DNA of 35,268 nt from Streptomyces populi (lineage in GTDB: Bacteria; Actinomycetota; Actinomycetes; Streptomycetales; Streptomycetaceae). The position numbers and the translations under genes were made by a program. The stretch is taken from NCBI RefSeq assembly GCF_002911015.1, contig NZ_KZ626926.1:1-35268 (forward strand), given 5' to 3'. Numbering within the stretch: position 1 is the first letter of the stretch; each line of letters begins with the position of its first letter. This document shows, in pieces, positions 15,433-22,592 of this stretch. The notes beneath the pieces were generated by a model. That model had not been told where the DNA came from and did no database searches. It saw nothing but the letters and a program-made list of their open reading frames with translations.

Positions 15433-16239
15433 GTGAGTGAGTTGCGGTTCGTCCGCATGGGATTCGGTGCCGAGGCCGTCGAGTACCAGGAGGCGTGGGA
15501 CGAGCAGCGGCGCGTGCACGCCGCCCGGTTCCTGGACGAGGTTCCCGACACCTGCCTGCTCCTGGAGCACCCCCCGGTCTACACCGCGGGCCGGCGCACG
15601 GCGGACAACGAGCGGCCCCTGGACGGCACGCCCGTCGTCGACGTGGACCGCGGCGGCAAGATCACCTGGCACGGTCCGGGCCAGCTGGTCGGCTACCCCA
15701 TCCAGAAGCTCCCGCGTCCCGTGGACGTCGTAGCGCACGTACGCCGTCTGGAAGAGGCGCTCATCCGCACCTGCGCGGAGTTCGGGCTGGAGACGAGCCG
15801 GGTCGAGGGGCGCAGCGGCGTCTGGGTCCTCGGGGACGCCAAGGACCCCGCCCAGGGCGCCTCCGCGCTCGGGGGCCTCTCCCTCGACTTCGACCCGAGG
15901 CTGACGGACGAGGAGTTCGATCCGAGGCTCAACGGCCCGGAGTACGCCCCGTCCAACGCGGGCCAGCGCCGCGAGGACCGCAAGATCGCCGCGATCGGCA
16001 TCCGCGTCGCCAAGGGCGTCACCATGCACGGCTTCGCGCTGAACGTGAACCCGGACAACGCCTGGTTCGACCGGATCATCCCGTGCGGCATCCGTGACGC
16101 GGGCGTCGCCTCCCTCGCGGGCGAGCTGGGCCGCGACGTGACCATCGCCGAGGTCCTGCCGGTGGCCGAGAAGCACCTGAGGGACGTCCTGGCGAACGCG
16201 GACCTGAAGCCGCGCGTCGTGGAACGCGCGCCGGCCTAG
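15433..16239 (+). CDS. lipB: Octanoyl-[acyl-carrier-protein]:protein transferase
   Basis: 268 aa. LipB moves octanoyl from ACP to the lipoyl-domain lysine, the first step of lipoate assembly. The motifs are present: LLLEHPPVYTAGRRT, then the ITWHGPGQLVGYPI block (77-90). The catalytic Lys184 lies in RKIAAIGIRV and Cys218 in IIPCGIRDAG. GTG 15433 is chosen because GGGAGG precedes it and the family begins here; the open frame extends 11 codons further. The protein is longer than E. coli LipB (213 aa) because an acidic insertion of about 48 residues (134-182) lies just before the catalytic lysine and contains a doubled FDPRL motif. lipA follows 131 bases later. Confidence 0.96.
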   Translation: MSELRFVRMGFGAEAVEYQEAWDEQRRVHAARFLDEVPDTCLLLEHPPVYTAGRRTADNERPLDGTPVVDVDRGGKITWHGPGQLVGYPIQKLPRPVDVVAHVRRLEEALIRTCAEFGLETSRVEGRSGVWVLGDAKDPAQGASALGGLSLDFDPRLTDEEFDPRLNGPEYAPSNAGQRREDRKIAAIGIRVAKGVTMHGFALNVNPDNAWFDRIIPCGIRDAGVASLAGELGRDVTIAEVLPVAEKHLRDVLANADLKPRVVERAPA

Positions 16240-16323
16240 ACCCCGCACACCCCTGGCGCGAGCCCTCCGGGAATGCACCCCCGCTCCCGAAGGTTGCCCA
16301 CGTCGGGGGCCGAGCACCGCACG

Positions 16324-16343
16324 GGCGTACTCTGGTGTACGCC
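16324..16343. promoter_or_regulatory. Small inverted repeat upstream of lipA
   Basis: GGCGTAC (16324-16330) and GTACGCC (16337-16343) are separated by six bases, 27 bases before the lipA start. It may be an operator or a leader hairpin. Confidence 0.3.
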
Positions 16344-16370
16344 GAAGAATCGAAGCTACAGGGAGCCGAT

Positions 16371-17336
16371 GTGTCCGCAGTCGCACCCGACGGACGCAAG
16401 ATGCTGCGCCTGGAGGTCCGGAACAGCCAGACCCCCATCGAGCGCAAGCCCGAGTGGATCAAGACCCGGGCGAAAATGGGCCCCGAGTACACGAAGATGC
16501 AGGGCCTGGTGAAGAGCGAGGGCCTGCACACGGTCTGCCAGGAGGCGGGCTGTCCCAACATCTACGAGTGCTGGGAGGACCGCGAGGCCACCTTCCTCAT
16601 CGGCGGTGACCAGTGCACGCGGCGCTGCGACTTCTGCCAGATCGACACCGGCAAGCCGGAGGCCCTCGACCGGGACGAGCCGCGCCGTGTCGGCGAGTCC
16701 GTCGTCACGATGGACCTGAACTACGCCACCATCACCGGCGTCGCCCGCGACGACCTGGAGGACGGCGGCGCCTGGCTGTACGCGGAGACGGTCCGCCAGA
16801 TCCACGCGCAGACGGCGGGCCGCGAGGCCGGCCGCACCAAGGTCGAACTGCTCGCCCCGGACTTCAACGCCGAGCCCGAGCAACTCGCCGAGGTCTTCTC
16901 CTCGCGCCCCGAGGTGTTCGCGCACAACGTCGAGACGGTCCCGCGGATCTTCAAGCGGATCCGTCCGGGCTTCCGCTACGAGCGCTCGCTCAAGGTCATC
17001 ACCGAGGCCCGGGACTACGGTCTGGTCACGAAGTCGAACCTGATCCTCGGCATGGGCGAGACCCGCGAGGAGGTCAGCGAGGCGCTCCAGCAGCTGCACG
17101 AGGCGGGCTGCGAGCTCATCACGATCACGCAGTACCTGCGCCCCTCCGTGCGCCACCACCCCGTGGAGCGCTGGGTCAAGCCGCAGGAGTTCGTGGAGCT
17201 CAAGGAAGAGGCCGAGGAGATCGGCTTCTCCGGCGTCATGTCGGGACCGCTGGTCCGCTCCTCGTACCGGGCCGGCCGCCTGTACCAGATGGCCGTCGAG
17301 AAGCGCGGCGCGTACGTCGCCTCCCAGGCGGTCTGA
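16371..17336 (+). CDS. lipA: Lipoyl synthase (radical SAM)
   Basis: 321 aa. LipA inserts two sulfurs into the octanoyl group on E2 and GcvH using two 4Fe-4S clusters. The auxiliary-cluster cysteines are C56, C61 and C67 (CX4CX5C), and the radical-SAM cysteines are C82, C86 and C89 (CX3CX2C). The C-terminal RSSYRAG (296-302) supplies the serine ligand of the auxiliary cluster. GTG 16371 has AGGGAG at the right distance, and the frame extends 12 codons upstream without support. Together with lipB it provides the cofactor for the E2 encoded at the left end of the window. A strong terminator follows. Confidence 0.97.
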   Translation: MSAVAPDGRKMLRLEVRNSQTPIERKPEWIKTRAKMGPEYTKMQGLVKSEGLHTVCQEAGCPNIYECWEDREATFLIGGDQCTRRCDFCQIDTGKPEALDRDEPRRVGESVVTMDLNYATITGVARDDLEDGGAWLYAETVRQIHAQTAGREAGRTKVELLAPDFNAEPEQLAEVFSSRPEVFAHNVETVPRIFKRIRPGFRYERSLKVITEARDYGLVTKSNLILGMGETREEVSEALQQLHEAGCELITITQYLRPSVRHHPVERWVKPQEFVELKEEAEEIGFSGVMSGPLVRSSYRAGRLYQMAVEKRGAYVASQAV

Positions 17337-17363
17337 TCCCCCGAACGGCACACGTTGCGAAAG

Positions 17364-17394
17364 GAAAGCGGTGGCACTCGGTGCCACCGCTTTC
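17364..17394 (+). terminator. Intrinsic terminator of lipA
   Basis: Perfect 14-bp stem (17364-17377 with 17381-17394) with a TCG loop, ending in TTTC, 27 bases after the lipA stop. Confidence 0.88.
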
Positions 17395-17519
17395 GTGTGA
17401 ATCCGCGCACAAGCAACTCGCCCTCCACAACGGCCCGTTCACACCCCTTCACAGCATCCCCGCAGTTGAACGGCGCATCAGGAACAGGGCGGGAAAAGGA
17501 CCCGCCGCATCAAGGCTTC

Positions 17520-17560
17520 ATTGGTGTTTGACCGCTCGGTCACGTACTGGTAACACCAAT
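17520..17560 (+). promoter_or_regulatory. Near-consensus promoter inside nested inverted repeats
   Basis: TTGACC (17528-17533), a 17-base spacer and TAACAC (17551-17556) form a good housekeeping promoter for the 64-aa gene. The compact palindrome TGACCG-CT-CGGTCA (17529-17542) covers the -35 box and has the look of a TetR-family operator. An outer dyad, ATTGGTGTT (17520-17528) with AACACCAAT (17552-17560), frames the entire promoter. Confidence 0.65.
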
Positions 17561-17629
17561 CAGTGACTCTGGTTCCACGTCACCACACGTCCCCGTCCGA
17601 GCTGTCGATCCCGAGGGGGGATCTTCATC

Positions 17630-17824
17630 ATGCAGGCCGCGCCCGTACGCGCCACCGCGATTCCGTCGTTCACCGATGCACTGCGTGCCGTCGAGTCGCT
17701 GCTCATGAGCAGCGGGCAGCGCACCGCCCGCCGCAACGCCTGGACCTCCGTCCTGGAGGACCGCCGCCGCGCCAAGGACCGGGTCGAGGCGCAGCGCGTG
17801 CTGGAGTCCGTCTCGCACTCCTGA
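17630..17824 (+). CDS. Conserved small protein, unknown function
   Basis: 64 aa, with no signal peptide or membrane segment. The C-terminal half is strongly basic and helical (AWTSVLEDRRRAKDRVEAQRVLESV). The ATG has a good Shine-Dalgarno (GAGGGGGG), and a strong promoter lies 70 bases upstream with an apparent operator, so the gene is probably real and regulated. Its place between lipA and the DUF4191 gene appears typical of Streptomyces. I do not recognise a domain and cannot suggest a function. Confidence 0.75.
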   Translation: MQAAPVRATAIPSFTDALRAVESLLMSSGQRTARRNAWTSVLEDRRRAKDRVEAQRVLESVSHS

Positions 17825-17906
17825 ACGACACGCCTCCGGCCACCGTTCCCCGGCAGAGCGGTCCAGCTCACTCCGTACTGCCGTCGTCCGCGCTTCCCGG
17901 GCCACG

Positions 17907-17912
17907 TAGACT
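17907..17912 (+). promoter_or_regulatory. -10 element of the leaderless DUF4191 gene
   Basis: TAGACT lies seven bases before ATG 17920, and no Shine-Dalgarno precedes that ATG. Transcription probably starts at the initiation codon. Confidence 0.45.
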
Positions 17913-17919
17913 CGTGGGC

Positions 17920-18618
17920 ATGGCGAGGAAGGAAACCGCAGCGGACGCTGCGAACCCCGGGCGACTCAAGCAGATCGCTCTGACGTACAAAATGACCCGC
18001 AAGGCCGATTCCAAGATCGGTCTTGTACTCGCGGCTGTCGGAATTCTCACCCTCGGTGTCTTCCTCGCGATCGGATTCTTGATCGGCCACCCGGTCTATC
18101 TCGGAATTCTCGGGCTTCTGCTCGCCTTCCTCGCGACGGCGATCGTCTTCGGGCGCAGGGCCGAGCGAGCAGCCTTCGGGCAGATGGAAGGACAGCCGGG
18201 CGCGGCCGCGGCGGTGCTCGACAACATCGGCCGGGGCTGGACCACGACCCCGGCGGTGGCGATGAACCGCAACCAGGACGTGGTGCACCGCGCGGTCGGC
18301 AAGGCCGGCATCGTGCTGGTCGCCGAGGGCAACCCGAACCGGGTCAAGACCCTGCTGGCCGCCGAGAAGAAGAAGATGGCGCGGATCGTCGCGGACGTCC
18401 CGGTGCACGACATCCTCGTGGGCACCGGTGAGGGCCAGGTCGAGCTGAAGAAGCTCCGCACGACGATGCTGAAGCTGCCGCGCGTGCTCGCCGGCCCCCA
18501 GGTGACCGCGACCAACGACCGGCTGCGCGCGATGGGCGACCTGATGAGCAACATGCCCCTGCCGAAGGGCCCGATGCCCAAGGGCATGCGGATGCCGCGG
18601 GGTGGCCCGAGGCGGTGA
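17920..18618 (+). CDS. DUF4191 membrane protein
   Basis: 232 aa. A basic N-terminus leads to two closely spaced transmembrane helices (about 33-56 and 58-78). A cytosolic domain follows with NIGRGWTTTPAVAMNRNQDVVHRAVG, then GIVLVAEG, and a C-terminal Met/Pro/Lys/Gly-rich tail (PLPKGPMPKGMRMPRGG). This is the DUF4191 family, equivalent to M. tuberculosis Rv2219, which has the same place between lipA and glnA. The function is unknown, but the conserved order suggests a link to lipoate or glutamine metabolism or simply conserved synteny. The start is leaderless-type. A perfect 44-bp palindrome follows the stop. Confidence 0.9.
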   Translation: MARKETAADAANPGRLKQIALTYKMTRKADSKIGLVLAAVGILTLGVFLAIGFLIGHPVYLGILGLLLAFLATAIVFGRRAERAAFGQMEGQPGAAAAVLDNIGRGWTTTPAVAMNRNQDVVHRAVGKAGIVLVAEGNPNRVKTLLAAEKKKMARIVADVPVHDILVGTGEGQVELKKLRTTMLKLPRVLAGPQVTATNDRLRAMGDLMSNMPLPKGPMPKGMRMPRGGPRR

Positions 18619-18646
18619 CGCTCGCGCGTCGGCCTGACCAGTTCCT

Positions 18647-18690
18647 ACGGTGATGGGGTGCCCGGAGATCTCCGGGCACCCCATCACCGT
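18647..18690. terminator. Perfect 44-bp palindrome (terminator)
   Basis: The two 22-base arms (18647-18668 and 18669-18690) are exact reverse complements with no spacer base. As RNA it would form a hairpin of about 20 bp with a minimal loop, 28 bases after the DUF4191 stop. It is probably a bidirectional terminator. Confidence 0.85.
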
Positions 18691-19357
18691 TCGCACACCA
18701 CCCTCACCGGGCGCGGCCCCCGTCGGCCGCACCGGGCCGTACCTCGCCATGAGCGGGACACCTCGGCCACACCGGGCCGCCCCCGCCCAGGACACATCAC
18801 ACCGACCGCACCGGGCTGCTCCTCGCCGGGGGACCACCTCGGCCGTGCGCCGGGCCGGGCCCTGAGCCGGGCGGGGCTCGCCAGCCGTACTGGCCCCTCT
18901 CGCGCGAGGACAGCCATAGGAGCTGCCTCCTTCACCGGGGGCGGATCACCATGGCAGTGCCGGGCCGGGCCCTCAAGCCGGGCGGGGCTCGTCGGCTGCA
19001 CCGGACACCCCCTCTCGCGGGGGCGGAACGGCCGTACGAGCCGTCCCCCTCGCCGGGAGCGAAACACCTCGGCCGCAGCAAGCCGGGCCCTCGCCGGAGG
19101 CGGGTCGCTTCGGCCGTGCCATGCCGGGCGGGCCCTCGTCGGGGGTGGATCGTTTTCGGCGGGCGGGGTCCCTCGGCGGGGTGGGGTGCCTTCGTCCCGG
19201 GGACGGTCTCCACCGGGGCCGCACGTCGCGGTGCGGCGGCGGGCCGCCCTCCCGGGTGCGGCGCATCACCCTCGCCGGGGCGGAGCGGTCCTCTGCGTCC
19301 TGGCGGGGGCGTCCCCCTCAGGCCGGGGTGCCGGGCCCCGTTCCCGGGGGCCCGGGA
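18691..19357. repeat. Degenerate ~40-bp tandem repeats filling the DUF4191-RDD spacer
   Basis: No supported gene. Related units around a core CTCGCCGGGGGCGG, followed by CCTCGGCCG and CCGGGC, recur with core starts near 18822, 18862, 18899, 18930, 18972, 19014, 19049, 19090, 19135 and 19172 (spacings 31-45, mostly 35-45). The longest near-identical pair is the segment around 18850-18885 and its copy around 18960-18995. Short open frames across it on both strands give Arg/Gly/Pro-rich repeats without ribosome sites. Confidence 0.65.
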
Positions 19358-19855
19358 TCAGATGCGGACCTCGATCGTGCGGGCCAGGCGGTCGTGGAGG
19401 CCTCGGCCGTCGCGGTCCCAGATCAGGGCCGGGACGGCCACGCACAGGAGCACGGTGCGCAGCAGGACGCGCAGCGGGTTCGGCCGGCCACCGCCCTCGG
19501 CCACGACACGCAGGCCCAGCAGCCGCTTGCCCGGAGTGAAGCCGACGGTACCGACCGTGAGGACTCCGAGGGCGAAGAAGACGAGCAGGGCCCAGTTGCC
19601 AGTAGCCTGGTCATAGCCGTCGGTGAGCAGCCCGTATGCGATCAGGAGGCACAGGCCCCAGTCGACGGCGAGGGCGGCCAGACGGCGGCCCGGGCGGGCG
19701 ATCGAGCCCGGTCCGTGCTCCGGGAGACCGAGCTGTTCGCCCCGGTATCCGAAGTCGACACCGGCTTCCTCCGCCGCCGCGCGGGGGCCGGAGAGCCACG
19801 ATCCGATTGCTTGCCTGTTGTCCACCCGTCCAAGGTACTGTGCCCGTTTTGCCAT
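19358..19855 (-). CDS. RDD-family membrane protein
   Basis: 165 aa. The RDD domain begins with RPGRRLAALAVDWGLCLLIAYGLL (Arg and the first Asp in helix 1), continues with a second helix (WALLVFFALGVLTVGTVGF) and the FTPGKRLLGLRVV motif. A third hydrophobic segment (LRTVLLCVAVPALI) follows, then the terminal DGRGLHDRLARTIEV with the second conserved Asp. The N-terminal 55 residues are a soluble extension. RDD proteins are membrane proteins, some acting in transport. The equivalent M. tuberculosis gene (Rv2219A) also neighbours glnA. Here the gene is divergent from glnA, and its upstream region is the GlnR box itself. No Shine-Dalgarno is visible. Confidence 0.88.
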   Translation of the reverse strand: MAKRAQYLGRVDNRQAIGSWLSGPRAAAEEAGVDFGYRGEQLGLPEHGPGSIARPGRRLAALAVDWGLCLLIAYGLLTDGYDQATGNWALLVFFALGVLTVGTVGFTPGKRLLGLRVVAEGGGRPNPLRVLLRTVLLCVAVPALIWDRDGRGLHDRLARTIEVRI

Positions 19856-19888
19856 ACGGACAGGAGGGGCCCGCGGGGCCGAGGTCGG

Positions 19889-19926
19889 TTAACTTGGGCG
19901 AAACAAATGGGTCACGCTGGAGAAAT
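19889..19926 (+). promoter_or_regulatory. GlnR-type box upstream of glnA
   Basis: Four half-sites at exact 11-base spacing: TTAAC (19889-19893), GAAAC (19900-19904), GTCAC (19911-19915) and GAAAT (19922-19926), each separated by six bases. This is the Streptomyces GlnR a-b-a-b pattern (gTnAc-n6-GaAAc). GlnR controls glnA according to nitrogen supply. The box starts 33 bases from the divergent RDD gene, so that gene could also respond. Confidence 0.85.
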
Positions 19927-20023
19927 CCCCCGTCCCTATGGTCGGCCCCAGCGTGTGCCACCGCACTGGCCGCACGAACGAACTACCACCCCGTTCACTG
20001 CGGGCGGGAGTAGGAGGAGCTGG

Positions 20024-21433
20024 ATGTTCCAGAACGCCGACGAGGCCAAGAAGTTCATCGCGGACGAGGACGTCAAGTTCGTCGATGTCCGTTTCTGCGA
20101 CCTGCCGGGTGTGATGCAGCACTTCACGATCCCGGCCGAGGCCTTCGACCCGGCGGAGGAGCTCGCCTTCGACGGCTCCTCCATCCGCGGCTTCCAGGCC
20201 ATCCACGAGTCCGACATGGCGCTCCGCGCCGACCTGTCCACCGCGCGCGTCGACCCCTTCCGCCGCGACAAGACGGTCAACATCAACTTCTTCATCCACG
20301 ACCCGATCACGGGCGAGCAGTACTCCCGTGACCCGCGCAACGTGGCCAAGAAGGCCGAGGCCTACCTCGCGTCGACCGGTATCGCCGACACCGCGTACTT
20401 CGGCCCCGAGGCCGAGTTCTACGTGTTCGACAGCGTGCGCTTCAAGACCGCCGAGAACGAGTCCTTCTACCACATCGACTCCGAGGCCGGCGCCTGGAAC
20501 ACCGGTGCCCTCGAGGACAACCGCGGTTACAAGGTCCGCTACAAGGGCGGCTACTTCCCGACCCCGCCGGTCGACCACTTCGCCGACCTGCGTGCCGAGA
20601 TCTCCCTGGAGCTGGCCAACTCCGGCCTCCAGGTCGAGCGCCAGCACCACGAGGTGGGCACCGCCGGCCAGGCGGAGATCAACTACAAGTTCAACACGCT
20701 GCTCGCCGCGGCCGACGACCTCCAGCTCTTCAAGTACATCGTGAAGAACGTCGCCTGGCGCAACGGCAAGACCGCGACCTTCATGCCGAAGCCGATCTTC
20801 GGTGACAACGGCTCGGGCATGCACGTCCACCAGTCGCTGTGGAGCGGCGGTTCCCCGCTGTTCTACGACGAGGCCGGTTACGCGGGCCTGTCGGACATGG
20901 CCCGCTACTACATCGGCGGCATCCTCAAGCACGCCCCGTCGCTGCTGGCCTTCACCAACCCGACGGTGAACTCGTACCACCGCCTGGTCCCCGGCTTCGA
21001 GGCCCCGGTCAACCTGGTCTACTCGCAGCGCAACCGCTCCGCGGCCATGCGCATCCCGATCACGGGCTCGAACCCGAAGGCCAAGCGCGTCGAGTTCCGC
21101 GCGCCCGACTCCTCCGGCAACCCGTACCTGGCGTTCGCGGCCCTGCTGATGGCCGGTCTGGACGGCGTCAAGAACAAGATCGAGCCGGCCGAGCCGATCG
21201 ACAAGGACCTGTACGAGCTGGCTCCCGAGGAGCACGCGAACGTCGCCCAGGTCCCGACCTCGCTCCCGGCGGTCCTCGACTCGCTGGAGCGCGACCACGA
21301 GTTCCTGCTCGCGGGCGACGTCTTCACGTCCGACCTGATCGAGACGTGGATCGACTACAAGCGCACCAACGAGATCGCGCCTCTCCAGCTGCGTCCGCAC
21401 CCGCACGAGTTCGAGCTGTACTTCGACGTGTAA
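20024..21433 (+). CDS. glnA: Glutamine synthetase type I (GSI-beta)
   Basis: 469 aa, the standard GSI length. GlnA condenses glutamate and ammonium with ATP as a dodecamer. Signatures present: FDGSSIRGFQAIHESDM near the N-terminus, EAEFYVFD, KPIFGDNGSGMHVHQS (ATP-binding region) and NRSAAMRIP. The adenylylation site is intact at Tyr397 in KDLYELAPEE, so activity can be tuned by GlnE. ATG 20024 has AGGAGG at ideal spacing. A GlnR box lies about 100 bases upstream. This is the conserved end of the lipB-lipA-DUF4191-RDD-glnA order. A terminator follows. Confidence 0.98.
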   Translation: MFQNADEAKKFIADEDVKFVDVRFCDLPGVMQHFTIPAEAFDPAEELAFDGSSIRGFQAIHESDMALRADLSTARVDPFRRDKTVNINFFIHDPITGEQYSRDPRNVAKKAEAYLASTGIADTAYFGPEAEFYVFDSVRFKTAENESFYHIDSEAGAWNTGALEDNRGYKVRYKGGYFPTPPVDHFADLRAEISLELANSGLQVERQHHEVGTAGQAEINYKFNTLLAAADDLQLFKYIVKNVAWRNGKTATFMPKPIFGDNGSGMHVHQSLWSGGSPLFYDEAGYAGLSDMARYYIGGILKHAPSLLAFTNPTVNSYHRLVPGFEAPVNLVYSQRNRSAAMRIPITGSNPKAKRVEFRAPDSSGNPYLAFAALLMAGLDGVKNKIEPAEPIDKDLYELAPEEHANVAQVPTSLPAVLDSLERDHEFLLAGDVFTSDLIETWIDYKRTNEIAPLQLRPHPHEFELYFDV

Positions 21434-21459
21434 ACCCGTCGCTCCAGCCGCACACGTCA

Positions 21460-21495
21460 CCGGCCGCGTCCTTCCTCCGGGAAGGGCGCGGCCGG
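21460..21495 (+). terminator. Intrinsic terminator of glnA
   Basis: A 16-bp stem with one T-G wobble (21460-21475 with 21480-21495) and a four-base loop, 26 bases after the glnA stop. Confidence 0.85.
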
Positions 21496-21643
21496 CGCGT
21501 TCCTCCCCCGGCGGGGGCCGGTGCGAGGCCGTACGCACGGGGACGTTCTTTGCCCGCCGCGGGGCCGATCGGCACCCGCCCATGGGAATCCGCGGGCGCA
21601 CAATGGAGAACGGGACGAGTGCCCGACTGCGGGGTGGTGCGAG

Positions 21644-22588
21644 ATGCGGAGCCGGTTCCGGAACGATCGGCAGCTGACCGTGCGGATGACGGTCACGCTG
21701 TTCCTGCTCGGATTGCTGTACGTGGCCTTCGTCGCCGCGTTGATCGTGTTGCTGAAGTCGTGGGTGCTGGTCGTCGTGATCGCGGCCGGGGTGCTGATCG
21801 CGCAGTACTGGTTCTCGGACCGGATCGCGCTGTACGCCATGCACGGACGGATCGTGGAGCGCGAGGAGCACCCGCAGCTGCACGGTGTCGTCGACCGGCT
21901 CTGTGCCGTGGCCGACATGCCGAAGCCGCTGGTCGCCGTGTCGGACATCGACATGCCGAACGCGTTCGCCACGGGGCGCAACGCCGATCACGCGGTGCTG
22001 TGCGTGACCACCGGGCTGCTGCGCCGGCTGGAGCCCGACGAGCTGGAGGGCGTCCTCGCGCACGAGCTGTCGCACGTGGCGCACAAGGACGTCGCCGTGA
22101 TCACCGTGGCGTCCTTCCTCGGGGTGCTCGCCGGGCTGATGGTCCGGTTCGCGTTCTACTCGCAGCTCTTCGGCGGGCGGGGCAACAAGGACCAGAACAC
22201 CGCCGCGGTCTTCCTGGCGGTGATGACGGTGTCCGCAGCCGTGTACGCGATCAGTTTCATGCTGATCAGGGCGCTCTCCCGGTACCGCGAACTGGCCGCC
22301 GACCGTGCCGCGGCCCTGCTCACCGGCCGCCCCTCGGCGCTGGCGTCCGCGCTGACCAAGGTGACCGGGGACATCGGCCGGATCCCGACCAAGGACCTGC
22401 GGACCGCGCAGGCCTTCAACGCGTTCTACTTCACCCCCGCGCTCGGCGCCCAGCCGGGCATCGCCAACCTGTTCTCGACCCACCCGAGCCTGGAGCAGCG
22501 GCTCGAACAGCTGGCCCGCATCTCCGCCGAGCTGGGCGAGGCCGCGGTGCCGGACACGAGCACCCCGACTCCCGGAGAGGCTCTCTGA
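21644..22588 (+). CDS. htpX: HtpX-like membrane zinc metalloprotease (M48B)
   Basis: 314 aa. Two N-terminal transmembrane helices (about 15-36 and 38-56) are followed by the zinc site HELSH at 140-144 (VLAHELSHVAHKD), with the third ligand Glu216 in RYRELAADRAA. Further hydrophobic segments lie at about 153-172 and 188-210. HtpX degrades damaged membrane proteins and belongs to envelope-stress control. ATG 21644 is chosen over longer open frame because family homology starts there and GGGGTGG precedes it. The next gene, pspAB, begins four bases after the stop, so the two are almost certainly co-transcribed. Confidence 0.92.
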   Translation: MRSRFRNDRQLTVRMTVTLFLLGLLYVAFVAALIVLLKSWVLVVVIAAGVLIAQYWFSDRIALYAMHGRIVEREEHPQLHGVVDRLCAVADMPKPLVAVSDIDMPNAFATGRNADHAVLCVTTGLLRRLEPDELEGVLAHELSHVAHKDVAVITVASFLGVLAGLMVRFAFYSQLFGGRGNKDQNTAAVFLAVMTVSAAVYAISFMLIRALSRYRELAADRAAALLTGRPSALASALTKVTGDIGRIPTKDLRTAQAFNAFYFTPALGAQPGIANLFSTHPSLEQRLEQLARISAELGEAAVPDTSTPTPGEAL

Positions 22589-22592
22589 CCGC

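Noticed and set aside
17563..17919. 119-codon upstream extension of the DUF4191 gene
   Set aside because: It overlaps the 64-aa gene in another frame, while ATG 17920 has a -10 box at leaderless distance and the family starts there.
18658..19616. Several 90-290-aa frames on both strands in the DUF4191-RDD spacer
   Set aside because: They only read the degenerate 40-bp repeats and overlap each other in every frame; one runs antisense into the RDD gene.
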